Positions 13,339 to 21,669 of a stretch of DNA of 52,474 nt are shown piece after piece. Each line of letters begins with the position of its first letter. The stretch's first letter is position 1. The position numbers were made by a program, and so were the translations under genes. Origin of the DNA: Bellilinea sp034411135 (GTDB lineage Bacteria; Chloroflexota; Anaerolineae; Anaerolineales; Anaerolineaceae); contig DAOUMN010000040.1 of NCBI GenBank assembly GCA_034411135.1, positions 1 to 52,474 on the forward strand, read 5' to 3'. The notes under the pieces were generated by a model. It had not been told where the DNA came from. It saw only the letters and a program-made list of their open reading frames with translations, and searched no databases.

Positions 13339-14205
13339 TTATATCAGTGCGAGTTGTTTCATTTGTTGGTCTTTGCTTGATGCTCTTTTGAATTTTACGG
13401 AAAGCGGGTAATTCGATATAAACAGTTCACTGCCTTTTTCTGCTTTTCCTTGCCTGTAATTATTCATACCGTATTGGAGTTCCCATGTGTAGATATTGGC
13501 AAATTCAAAGTTCTTTCTGATTTCAGGTGAATCGTCATATGTAATTAACCATGAGTGATTACAATTTTTCATCTCATTGGCAAATTCATCATGATTAAAA
13601 CCGGTATGCAGAACACCATTTTTACCGTATAACTTGGATTTGGTAGCTTTAAAGTATGGAGGATCGAGAAAGGTAAATACTTCTCTTCCGCCGAAAGAAA
13701 TAATTTGGCGATAGTCCAAATTTGTAATTTTCACACCTTCTAAAAGCTTTTGAAGTTTTGCAACTCGCAGAATTGAGGACTCAGTAAAGCGCCCTTCAAA
13801 AGCCAATTGAGAAAAACCACCCGACTCAACCACTCCAGAAAAAGTAATCCGATTTAAGACAAAAAAACGAACCGCGCGCTCAAATTCGGATAAATTTTCA
13901 CCATTCAGACTTACTAACTCACTAAACAATTCTTGCCCATTTTTCTTTTCAGACTTGATTTTTAATATCTCCTTTACAAGTCTTTCCGAGTCTTTTTGTG
14001 CATATTTCCAAAAGCAATATAATTCAGGGTTCAGATCATTAATCCAAAACTTTAGATTCGGATAGATTTGCCTTAAGTAAACAAAAAAGGATCCACCACC
14101 AACAAATGGTTCTCTATATTCCTCAAAATGATGAGGTATAAGGGACTTCATTTGCTGGACAGCACGAGATTTTCCGCCAGGGTAACGCAATGGGCTTTTG
14201 ATCAT
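13339..14205 (-). CDS. DNA adenine N6-methyltransferase, D12 (Dam) class, of a type II R-M pair
   Basis: 288 residues, MIKSPLRYPGGKSRAVQQM, the standard start of the D12 class. SAM motif I is EPFVGGGSF (32-40) and catalytic motif IV is LDPPYFKA (DPPY 181-184). The region between, with FVLNRITFSGVVESGGFS, is typical of Dam-like enzymes. The start codon at 14205 overlaps the stop of the upstream nuclease gene by 4 bases. The pair is clearly AT-rich against pheS on one side and the CPBP operon on the other, a sign of transfer. Specificity is unknown; the class includes GATC enzymes and others. Confidence 0.93.
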   Translation of the reverse strand: MIKSPLRYPGGKSRAVQQMKSLIPHHFEEYREPFVGGGSFFVYLRQIYPNLKFWINDLNPELYCFWKYAQKDSERLVKEILKIKSEKKNGQELFSELVSLNGENLSEFERAVRFFVLNRITFSGVVESGGFSQLAFEGRFTESSILRVAKLQKLLEGVKITNLDYRQIISFGGREVFTFLDPPYFKATKSKLYGKNGVLHTGFNHDEFANEMKNCNHSWLITYDDSPEIRKNFEFANIYTWELQYGMNNYRQGKAEKGSELFISNYPLSVKFKRASSKDQQMKQLALI

Positions 14206-15332
14206 TTTGCGTTCGCTGAAATCTGAACCAGCAGTTTTTTGTTGTTCGATGCTTCCTGGTTTAATTTTTGCATAGTTTCTTTCTCCTTTTTCGTGTAATG
14301 CCCGTGATTTTTGCTCAAAAATTGCGCCATCGAATCTTCCTCGCAAGGCATTGTCAATGAACCTGAGATTTTTCTCCCTGTTAACTTCAAGCGGGACGTA
14401 AATTGCACAGGTTTTCCACTCAATTTTAATGTATCAAGATTAGAGTACAAAATCAACTTAAATAAGCCGTCTTTTATATCCGAAAGACTGGGAAGAAATC
14501 CCGACGTGGAATTTTTAGACTCTTGAATAATACAAGTATCACCACTTAACAAGACTTCATCCGCTGTCAAGTAGTATAAACCACCGAGATAATTTTCGAT
14601 CTGAAATGTGGCTTTAAATCCATCCGTTAGATATTCAAAACCATGAGTGGTTTGTGTTTCCCGTATAGAAGCACCTCTTGAACCACGGAGAGAAATGTTT
14701 TTGAAATCTTCAAAATCGCGCATAATGATGTCCAAATACTGTTCTTGCGTTCTTCGGTCATGTACTCTTACGCTCGTCTTTTTGGATATTTCCTCATAGC
14801 TATTTAACGCCAATCTGAAAATATCGATAAAACTATCTTGGATCAGCGAGCGATTCCAGTGTAATGCGCTCTGTTTATATTGGCTTATCTTTTCGATCTG
14901 CTTATTTACTATGCTTTCATTAAACATTTGATGGGTGATTTTATTTTTTGCAATTTGTAACGGGCGGTTATTTTTTGTTGCTCGATCGTAATAACCTAAA
15001 ACGATGTAGATGTTGAGCAGGTTCATCCATGAAATTGTTGAGTATTGAATCCTATCAAGGTCTCCATCCAACCCTTCATCTTTTAGAACTGGGATAACCG
15101 TCAATCGAACAGGTGAGTTGTATGTGTTATATATTCTTTCAAATGGATAACTTCGCGTTCTTTTGGGTGATACCCATTTTGAATAAGCGAATTCTCCATT
15201 CGGAAATAGAATTTTTCCTGATGTTGCAGCATGGTTGATGTTAAAAGAGGCATAATCATAAGTGGATAACTCATCCGCCAAAAACGCTCTGTACTGAACA
15301 TCCTTGATAAAGCCTTCAAAATGAAGTGACAT
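14202..15332 (-). CDS. Putative type II restriction endonuclease (partner of D12 methyltransferase)
   Basis: 376 residues. The block VIPVLKDEGLDGDLDRIQYSTISWMNLLNIYIVLGYYDRATKNNRP (about 79-124) recurs, from memory, in uncharacterised proteins next to D12 methyltransferases. A PD-(D/E)XK-like site is visible late in the protein: YYLTADEVLLSGDTCIIQESKNS, with D in the first strand and E-S-K in the second. The last four bases overlap the methyltransferase start, showing a coupled pair. The nuclease role is inferred from motif and coupling, with no named family. The start at 15332 has GGAGATGAGATAGAGAG upstream. Confidence 0.72.
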   Translation of the reverse strand: MSLHFEGFIKDVQYRAFLADELSTYDYASFNINHAATSGKILFPNGEFAYSKWVSPKRTRSYPFERIYNTYNSPVRLTVIPVLKDEGLDGDLDRIQYSTISWMNLLNIYIVLGYYDRATKNNRPLQIAKNKITHQMFNESIVNKQIEKISQYKQSALHWNRSLIQDSFIDIFRLALNSYEEISKKTSVRVHDRRTQEQYLDIIMRDFEDFKNISLRGSRGASIRETQTTHGFEYLTDGFKATFQIENYLGGLYYLTADEVLLSGDTCIIQESKNSTSGFLPSLSDIKDGLFKLILYSNLDTLKLSGKPVQFTSRLKLTGRKISGSLTMPCEEDSMAQFLSKNHGHYTKKEKETMQKLNQEASNNKKLLVQISANAK

Positions 15333-15544
15333 CTCTCTATCTCATCTCCAAAAATCCAAGGAAAAAACTTGCCAAGAAATTTTTTACAGCTCGTATGGGC
15401 ATTTATAGATTTTACCTCTCATTGCTGGGGCAAACTTATATATTTACATTACCCGTTTACAGCTTTAAGGAAAATGCGGCTGGTCAACTTTTAGTACACA
15501 GTATGCCTTCAAACGCCCCCTGCGCCGAACCGCAAAAAGCGCAT

Positions 15545-16375
15545 CTATTCCGGTTCGCGGCGCAGCCATGATGACCCCGTCACCCTGACGATGACCAGCA
15601 CCGCAGCCGCCAGAAAAACGATCATGAAGCCAAGGGTAGGCAAATTCATTTTCATGTCGGGCATCGCAGCCCAGATCGACCAATTCATGCCCGTATGCAG
15701 CAGCAAGGCAGCCAAAACACTGCCGTTGGTTTGGTTGTAAATCCAGGTGAAGATGACCGAGGTCAGCATGATCACCACCATAAGCGCCAGGAAGATCGGC
15801 AGATTATCCGCCATGAACTTGCCCGGAATAAACACGGCGGGCAGATGCCAAAGCCACCAGAAAAAACCCAGCAAAATGCTGGAAGTCAGCGTGTTGAAGC
15901 GGGTTTGCAGACGCGGCAGCGCGTAGCCGCGCCAGCCAAACTCCTCCTGCAGCGGACCGGCGGTGAAGAGGATCACAAAATAGGCGATCAGCGCGTAGGG
16001 TGGATTGGAAATCACTGTCAGGTCCAAGGGCTTTGCCCCTGCCGCGATTGCCGCAAAAACCGACCCGCCAAACAGCCCCACTGGCAGCAGCAGGATCACA
16101 GCCAGCCAGGTCTTCCTGAAACGAAAGTCAACCCCCCGTTTCAGCAGCTGGACAACACCTTTCCCGCCCTGACGAAGAAAGGTGAGCAATAAGGCGGCAA
16201 ACAACGGACCAAAGGCGGCAGGGTTTAAAGGCGTGGCGAGAAAATCCGTCAAACCGGCAGGCAGCGCCACCCCCTGCGCCGCCATCGCTTCGGGTATCCA
16301 GAAGATCCATGAAAAGGCGAAAGCCAGCAGGAAAAACAGCCATACCGGTTTGGAATTATCGGTTTGAAGATGCAT
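15545..16375 (-). CDS. CPBP-family intramembrane metalloprotease
   Basis: 276 residues with about seven hydrophobic segments. The glutamate-protease motifs are present: E144-E145-FGW-R149 (motif 1), FFWWLWH (H177, motif 2) and HTGMN (H227, motif 3). Known relatives include CAAX-prenyl protease Rce1 and bacterial proteins tied to bacteriocin self-immunity or signalling. The start at 16375 is chosen for GGAG 8 bases upstream; the longer frame adds 40 residues that overlap the leader after the HAAS gene. It is third in a PadR-HAAS-CPBP operon. Confidence 0.9.
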   Translation of the reverse strand: MHLQTDNSKPVWLFFLLAFAFSWIFWIPEAMAAQGVALPAGLTDFLATPLNPAAFGPLFAALLLTFLRQGGKGVVQLLKRGVDFRFRKTWLAVILLLPVGLFGGSVFAAIAAGAKPLDLTVISNPPYALIAYFVILFTAGPLQEEFGWRGYALPRLQTRFNTLTSSILLGFFWWLWHLPAVFIPGKFMADNLPIFLALMVVIMLTSVIFTWIYNQTNGSVLAALLLHTGMNWSIWAAMPDMKMNLPTLGFMIVFLAAAVLVIVRVTGSSWLRREPE

Positions 16376-16448
16376 TCTACTTCTCCATTCGGTCTTATCC
16401 GCCTGGTTGGCGGGCAGCAGGTTGAACAGGGTGGTACCCGGACGCTGC

Positions 16449-17447
16449 TCAGCCTGCGCGGCTGAGCAGCTTGTATAGGCGGCGCGCAATTTCAAAGGTG
16501 CTAATGCCGATGATCAACACCAGCACGCCTTTGATGCTCCATTCGAACCCCAAGACCAGTTTTTCAGCCGCTTCGAGGCTGAAGCCCAGCCCGGATGCAA
16601 CCAGACTTTGCGGGGTTACCCCGATCAGCGAAGGTCCCGCCAGCATAAAACCAGCCAGGATGATGGTGGCAGCACTGATGGTCATTGAGACCCAGCGGGT
16701 AGCGGGTTGCCACTGCCCGCGAATGAGCAGGAATAGATTGAGCAGGATGTCGGCACCCCAGAGGAGATTAATCCACGGCAGATAGGTGTAAATAGCCTGC
16801 GAGAGCATCGGCAGAGAAACCCATTCGCCGTTGGTGGTGAAACTGATCCCAATTAATTCGGGGAAAAAGTTGAACAGCGCCAGCCCGATAACGCTGAAGG
16901 TGATGCCGATAACCGACTCCACCCGGTTGAGCTGGTCATCGTCTTCGATTTTTTCAAGTTTGAGCGGGTCCCAGTCCTTTTCGTCTTTCTCCTCCTGGCT
17001 GAACTCCGGCACAAAGTGCTGCAGAATGGCAAACACCAAGACCACATTACCCAGGGCGGCAATGGCGCTGCCGACAAAATCGAGCAGGTTTTGCAGCAAC
17101 AGGCGCGGGAAGCTGGCATCCGGCTGTCCCAGAGCGATGAAGAACTTTGCCAAGCCGATGGCAAGCAGGACGGCTGTCACGATCTTGACCACCAGCCAGA
17201 AGACGGGAAACAGGCGCGGCCCGATCAGGTAACGTTCGGGGGTGTAGGCGGCAGCCATTTTTTCGGGGCGGCCAAACTCCTTGAGCACATCCACAATCAT
17301 GGCATCATCCACCTCGCGCCCCAGTTCGCGGCTGCGGTCTTCCAGGCTGTCTTCGAGCAGTGAGCGGATTTCGCGCTTCACATCTTCGCGCGATTTTTCG
17401 GGCAGGTGCTTGCCCACATGTTGAATATAGCGTTCGATCAGATCCAT
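16449..17447 (-). CDS. HAAS-domain multi-pass membrane protein
   Basis: 332 residues. The N-terminal HAAS (DUF1700-like) helical domain (about 1-70: MDLIERYIQHVGKHLPEKSREDVKREIRSLLEDSLEDRS) is followed by about seven membrane segments and an acidic cytoplasmic loop (EEKDEKDWDPLKLEKIEDDDQ, about 150-170). HAAS proteins are usually encoded next to PadR regulators and thought to respond to membrane or drug stress together with them. The stop of the PadR gene lies 15 bases upstream and AAGGAGAAGGAA precedes the ATG. Molecular function is unknown. Confidence 0.85.
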   Translation of the reverse strand: MDLIERYIQHVGKHLPEKSREDVKREIRSLLEDSLEDRSRELGREVDDAMIVDVLKEFGRPEKMAAAYTPERYLIGPRLFPVFWLVVKIVTAVLLAIGLAKFFIALGQPDASFPRLLLQNLLDFVGSAIAALGNVVLVFAILQHFVPEFSQEEKDEKDWDPLKLEKIEDDDQLNRVESVIGITFSVIGLALFNFFPELIGISFTTNGEWVSLPMLSQAIYTYLPWINLLWGADILLNLFLLIRGQWQPATRWVSMTISAATIILAGFMLAGPSLIGVTPQSLVASGLGFSLEAAEKLVLGFEWSIKGVLVLIIGISTFEIARRLYKLLSRAG

Positions 17448-17462
17448 TTCCTTCTCCTTGGT

Positions 17463-17795
17463 TTATTCAGCCAGCATCCTGCCCATCATGGCGATAATGC
17501 CAGCCCATTCGCGTTTAAGTTGCTGCAGCATCTCTCTGCCCGCCTGACTGATCACATAATAACGGCGGGGACGCGCCTCTTCGATCTTCCAGGTTGATTC
17601 AAGCAGCCCTTGCGACTCCAGGCGGCGCAATAGCGGGTAGAGCGTGCCCTGGTCGAGTTCCAGCCCCTGTTCGGAGAGCCGTTTCAGCAGGGAGTAACCA
17701 TACTGCTCCTCGTCCAGTTGACTGAGCACCGCCAGCACAATCACACCGCGGCGCAGTTCAAGAATACTGTTTTCGAGTAGAGTATTATTTGTCAT
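17463..17795 (-). CDS. PadR-family transcriptional regulator (short type)
   Basis: 110 residues, essentially one winged helix: LRRGVIVLAVLSQLDEEQYGYSLLKRLSEQGLELDQGTLYPLLRRLESQGLLES, the PadR signature, then a basic wing RPRRYYVISQAGREM and a dimerisation helix. It heads the operon with the HAAS and CPBP genes. Its promoter carries an ATGT/ACAT-type palindrome in the spacer, the usual PadR operator, so autorepression is likely. AAAGG lies 8 bases before the ATG. Confidence 0.93.
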   Translation of the reverse strand: MTNNTLLENSILELRRGVIVLAVLSQLDEEQYGYSLLKRLSEQGLELDQGTLYPLLRRLESQGLLESTWKIEEARPRRYYVISQAGREMLQQLKREWAGIIAMMGRMLAE

Positions 17796-17812
17796 TTTAT
17801 AACCTTTATAGC

Positions 17813-17842
17813 ATTATACTGTGTATTACATAGTATTGTCAA
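17813..17842 (-). promoter_or_regulatory. Consensus promoter with PadR operator in the spacer
   Basis: Minus strand TTGACA (17837-17842), 18-base spacer, TATAAT (17813-17818): both hexamers match consensus. A palindrome TACTATGT-AAT-ACACAGTA (17817-17835, one mismatch) fills the spacer, so repressor and RNA polymerase would exclude each other. Confidence 0.82.
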
Positions 17843-17902
17843 GGACTTAATAGCCCGTATCTGGAAAGATTTAGAGATCGCCGGGTCGGTTGGACCAGAA
17901 AA

Positions 17903-18142
17903 TCAACCCGGTTTTAACTCCCCGGCAGAGACGAACAACCTGCAATCAAAAAAGATAGCAACGTATTGCAAAGGCTCATACACGAAACAGACGAGATCTT
18001 GAGACTGCGCCTTGATCCCCAAATGCGACAACATGTGGAGCAGCTGCGCGCTATGACCGCTGCCGTGGTTTACAACCTGCAGCAGCACCTGTTGCAAAAG
18101 GAAACTCCTGTCTTTTTCTCTTGTGTAGATTCTTCGTCCCAC
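17903..18142 (-). pseudogene. Remnant of a DinB/YfiT-family protein
   Basis: A 79-codon frame contains LLQVVNHGSGHSAQLLHMLSHLGIKAQSQDLVCFVYE. This resembles the last helices of DinB-family proteins (NHGTHHRGQ...LGH...D). The first two thirds of the family, including the N-terminal metal-binding histidine, are missing. It lies just after the stop of the reductase-like gene and has no obvious ribosome site, so it is most likely a decayed C-terminal fragment. Confidence 0.5.
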
Positions 18143-18181
18143 GGGCGAACTGCAAGGCAGCCCGCCCGGTGCGCGCCTGGT

Positions 18182-18772
18182 TTACTGGCAATTAAACGCG
18201 GACACACGCTCGTAATTGACCACCACCACCCCTTTTGGGGTGACCAGATTTTCGGTCACCTGGAATGCCAGCGGGATGCCGCCACTGGTAAACAGGCGCT
18301 TTCCGGTGCCCAGGGTGAGCGGGTAGATCATCAACCAAAAGGTATCCACCAAATCCTGCCGGATGAGCGTTTGAAGGAGCTGGCTGCTGCCCCAGACGTG
18401 CAAATCGGCGCCCGGCTGCTGCTTAATTTGGGCAACTTTTGCGGCAACATCCCCGCTTAAAATCACCGACGGCTGCCATTTGGCGGAGGTCAGGTTATTC
18501 GAGGCGATGTACTTGGTTGCCGTGTTGACATGAGGCCATGCCTCGGTGTGCTGCGGCCAGTATGGCGCCCAAATATCGTAGGTTTTACGCCCCAGCAACA
18601 GGTCGAACGGTTTGTTCATTTGCGTTCGCAGCGCCGCTCCAAGCGCCGCGTCGGAAAAAGGCGCAATCCACCCGCCGCAGGCAAAGCCGTCGCTGGTGTC
18701 TTCCGTTGCGCCGCCAGGTGACTGGATGACTCCATCCAGAGAGATGTGTTCGAGCACGACAATTTTTCTCAT
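18182..18772 (-). CDS. Dihydrofolate-reductase-like protein (RibD C-terminal family)
   Basis: 196 residues, MRKIVVLEHISLDGVIQSPGG, the common start of the YyaP/RibD-C group. It has LLLGRKTYDIWAPYWP, KYIASNNLTSAKW, and ADLHVWGSSQLLQTLIRQDLVDTFWLMIYPLTLGTGKRLF, the nucleotide-binding and strand elements of the reductase fold. Members bind NAD(P)H; a physiological substrate is generally unknown. The ATG at 18772 has GGAGG 9 bases upstream, which decides it over a longer upstream frame. It is a single gene, with a DinB remnant following. Confidence 0.9.
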   Translation of the reverse strand: MRKIVVLEHISLDGVIQSPGGATEDTSDGFACGGWIAPFSDAALGAALRTQMNKPFDLLLGRKTYDIWAPYWPQHTEAWPHVNTATKYIASNNLTSAKWQPSVILSGDVAAKVAQIKQQPGADLHVWGSSQLLQTLIRQDLVDTFWLMIYPLTLGTGKRLFTSGGIPLAFQVTENLVTPKGVVVVNYERVSAFNCQ

Positions 18773-19015
18773 CCCAACGATCCTCCAATGTGTGACGTGC
18801 ATTCGGGTTTCCGCATTCAAAACCGGATGAATAATATCTAAAATACTACGATATCCCCAAATGTGCAAGGCGCAGCGCGTTTAACCACAACCGAACCAAC
18901 CGGCGCTATCCTTCGCAGGGGGTGTGGGCATACGGTCTTAATGCCCTGGCGGACATTTATATTATTTTCAAACAAACTTCACCATTCCATAATTTTTTAC
19001 CATCTCAGGTTGTGC

Positions 19016-19021
19016 TATAAT
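19016..19021 (+). promoter_or_regulatory. -10 box before the epimerase gene
   Basis: TATAAT, full consensus, about 50 bases before the start codon. The -35 (TTTTTA, 16 bases upstream) is poor. Confidence 0.4.
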
Positions 19022-19071
19022 CCCCACACGGCACAACGTCCTGTTATTTTTCCCCGGATGATGAGTAAACG

Positions 19072-20010
19072 ATGCGATTTCTGATAACCGGCGCGGCTGG
19101 TTTTCTCGGTTCCGCCTTAGCCAACCGTCTGGCGCAGGAAGGGCATACGGTGCGGGGTCTTGACGACCTCTCCACCGGGGACCCCGCCGCGCTGACGGCG
19201 GATGTTCACTTTGTGCGTGGGGATGTCAACGACCGTCCCAAATTATGGACGCTGTTGCAAGAGGTGGACTGCGTCTATCACCTGGCGGCGCGCGTGCTGG
19301 TGCCCGAATCGGTGCTTTACCCACGTGAGTATAACCAGGTCAACGTCGGTGGAACGGTCAGTCTGATGGAAGCCATGCGCGATGTCGGCGTTCGGCGAGT
19401 GGTCTTCATTTCTTCCGGGGCAATTTATGGCAATCAGACGCTGCAGCCGGTGCGCGAGGATGCTCTGCCCGATCCGCGCTCGCCCTACGCAGTTTCGAAA
19501 CTGGCAGCGGAATTTTATGTCAAGACGATCGGTCGATTGTGGGGGATCGAAACGGTGTGTCTGCGGGTGTTCAATGCTTACGGTCCGGGGCAGCACCTCC
19601 CGCCGGTGCATGCGCCGGTGCTGCTCAACTTCCTGCGCCAGGCGCTGCAAAATGGGACGCTGGTGGTGCACGGCGACGGCAGCCAGACGCGCGATTACGT
19701 CTATGTGGACGATGTCGTCCAGGCGATGATTGCGGCTTCTACTGCACCGGGCGTTGATCAGATGACCATTAACGTCGGCAGCGGCGTGGAGACCAGCGTG
19801 CGCGATGTGGTCAAACAGGTGCTGGCTGTCACTGGGGCTAACCCGGAAGTGGTCTACAACCCGCGCAGTGACGGTGGAGCAGGGCGCATGTGCGCCGATC
19901 TCAGCCTGGCAGCAGATAAACTCAACTACCGTCCGTCGATTTCACTGGAAAACGGTCTGCGCCTGACGCTGGAACGTGATCCGCGTTTGCGGCTGCGTGC
20001 TGCCGGGTAG
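19072..20010 (+). CDS. NAD-dependent epimerase/dehydratase (UDP-glucose 4-epimerase-like)
   Basis: 312 residues, extended short-chain dehydrogenase. The Rossmann motif GAAGFLG lies at 7-13, the catalytic S/T is in FISSGAIYG, and the YxxxK pair is in SPYAVSKLAAE. RVFNAYGPGQ and GDGSQTRDYVYVDDVVQAM are typical of GalE/WbpP-like sugar-nucleotide enzymes. It probably epimerises or dehydrates a UDP- or TDP-sugar for cell-surface glycans. The neighbours (a lipoprotein and a LysM protein) fit envelope functions but do not name the substrate. Confidence 0.9.
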   Translation: MRFLITGAAGFLGSALANRLAQEGHTVRGLDDLSTGDPAALTADVHFVRGDVNDRPKLWTLLQEVDCVYHLAARVLVPESVLYPREYNQVNVGGTVSLMEAMRDVGVRRVVFISSGAIYGNQTLQPVREDALPDPRSPYAVSKLAAEFYVKTIGRLWGIETVCLRVFNAYGPGQHLPPVHAPVLLNFLRQALQNGTLVVHGDGSQTRDYVYVDDVVQAMIAASTAPGVDQMTINVGSGVETSVRDVVKQVLAVTGANPEVVYNPRSDGGAGRMCADLSLAADKLNYRPSISLENGLRLTLERDPRLRLRAAG

Positions 20011-20208
20011 GGCGGGGCTTAGCAGTTACTGGATTTTTGTCAATTATCTGTCCACACCAGCGGGGTATCATCTCAACATCGGGCATCAGGTAATCATTGA
20101 ATAATTGTTATTGTTAGTTTATGTGGAGGGGGATTTGCCCGTCCCTTCTGCAAAAAGGGTTGGTTTCCCGGGAACGGATTTGCGGGAAGATGGTTTATCG
20201 GAGAAATA

Positions 20209-21660
20209 GTGAAAGTGCAAATCAGTCAAAATCGTTGGTTTTTGCTGGTGGCGGCATTCCTTTTCCTGGGGGGTGTGTTATCTGCGTGTGCCCCAGCCAA
20301 GCCGTTACAGCCCGTGCAACAGCCGGGCACTTTTCACATTGATCCGATGTTTCGTGAATTTTACGTCTCGCTGGGCGGAGAGGAACTTCTCGGTCCGGCG
20401 ATCACCGCGGCGTTCAGTTTCCAAAGCTTTCAGTGCCAATACGCCCAAAATGCCATGATGTGCTTCGATCCCTATGGGCAGGGCGTACGGCGCTTCAGTC
20501 TCTACCCGCTGGGGCGCGAGTTCGATCTAGAAAGCCATGCTGCCGCTGCTGGTCAAACCTATACGGTATATGAGGAGTTCGAGGCGTTGTACCGCCGCTT
20601 GAACGGATCGCAGTATGCCGGCGCGCTGCTAACCCCGCCGCGTTACAATCCCAACAAGAATCGTATTGAGCAGTATTTTGAAAATGTTGGTTTCTATCGC
20701 AATATCGATGATCCGCAGGGAGAGGCGCACCTGCTTTCGTATGGCGTATTTGCCTGCTCGAGCGATTGCCGTTACTCCCCGCCGATGAACGCGGTGGTGA
20801 TCCGCAACGTGGTCGAGATCGAACAACCTTTCCTGCCGCGGCTGGTGCGCATGGGCGGAGTCAAGGTGTTTGGCTTGCCGCTCGAGCCGCCGCGCATTGC
20901 GGAAGATGGAATGCTCGAACAGGCATACGAAAATGTGGTGCTGTCTTCGCCGCCGGATAATCCCGCGCAGGTGTTTTTGCGCCCGGCGGCTGTCTGGCTG
21001 GGTATGCCTGTCAGCCCGCCACACCCGCGAATGTATGGGGAAGCCGATGGGGTGGTGTTTTACCCAATGGTGGCGGATCTCGGCTTCCATGTTCCGCTGG
21101 TTTTTGACCAGTTTATTGCCTCCCACGGTGGGCTGGAAATTTCTGGTAAACCGTTGATGGACCCGTACCAGGTGGGCGAAAACCGATTCCGCCAATGTTT
21201 CGAAAATTACTGTCTGGATTACGATAACCAACCGGGTGTGGTCGAACGAGTGAAGATGGTGCCGCTTGGCAGGGAGTACCTGCGCGCCACTGGCAGCGCG
21301 CCCACCGAACAGACTGCCTTCCAGGTCACCCACGATACGGTGCGGCTGGCGGTCAATGTGGCTCAACCGCGCGCGGCTGCCGACCAGGGACAGCGCTTTG
21401 AACTGCTCCTGCTGCGGGTAGACAATCAGCGCCCGGTAACCAGTGTCGAATCCGCGCTGACCCTGACTCTGCCGGATGGTACCCAAACACTGTATTACCT
21501 GCCGCCCACGGATGCCAACGGCAACGCCGGATTGCTGATTGCTCCCCTGCAGCCGCCACCTCCCAATGGCAGCGTGATTGCCTATCGCCTGTGCCTGAAC
21601 GTCCCCGCCGATCCGCCGTTGTGTGCCAGCGGCAGTTACCTGATCTGGAATTACCGCTAA
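20209..21660 (+). CDS. Secreted lipoprotein of unknown function
   Basis: 483 residues. It has a type II signal peptide: basic start, hydrophobic stretch WFLLVAAFLFLGGVL and lipobox LSAC near residue 27. The mature part has several copies of a pattern with G-x-P-L/I and EQYFENVGF, EQAYENVVL and RQCFENYCL, suggesting a repeated module that recurs in Anaerolineae surface proteins. The start is GTG at 20209 with GGAG 6 bases upstream. It converges on the LysM gene with 9 bases between stops. No enzymatic motif is seen. Confidence 0.8.
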   Translation: MKVQISQNRWFLLVAAFLFLGGVLSACAPAKPLQPVQQPGTFHIDPMFREFYVSLGGEELLGPAITAAFSFQSFQCQYAQNAMMCFDPYGQGVRRFSLYPLGREFDLESHAAAAGQTYTVYEEFEALYRRLNGSQYAGALLTPPRYNPNKNRIEQYFENVGFYRNIDDPQGEAHLLSYGVFACSSDCRYSPPMNAVVIRNVVEIEQPFLPRLVRMGGVKVFGLPLEPPRIAEDGMLEQAYENVVLSSPPDNPAQVFLRPAAVWLGMPVSPPHPRMYGEADGVVFYPMVADLGFHVPLVFDQFIASHGGLEISGKPLMDPYQVGENRFRQCFENYCLDYDNQPGVVERVKMVPLGREYLRATGSAPTEQTAFQVTHDTVRLAVNVAQPRAAADQGQRFELLLLRVDNQRPVTSVESALTLTLPDGTQTLYYLPPTDANGNAGLLIAPLQPPPPNGSVIAYRLCLNVPADPPLCASGSYLIWNYR

Positions 21661-21669
21661 AACAGGCTC

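Noticed and set aside
17966..18460. 164-codon plus-strand frame
   Set aside because: Mostly antisense to the reductase-like gene; the rest is antisense to the DinB remnant.
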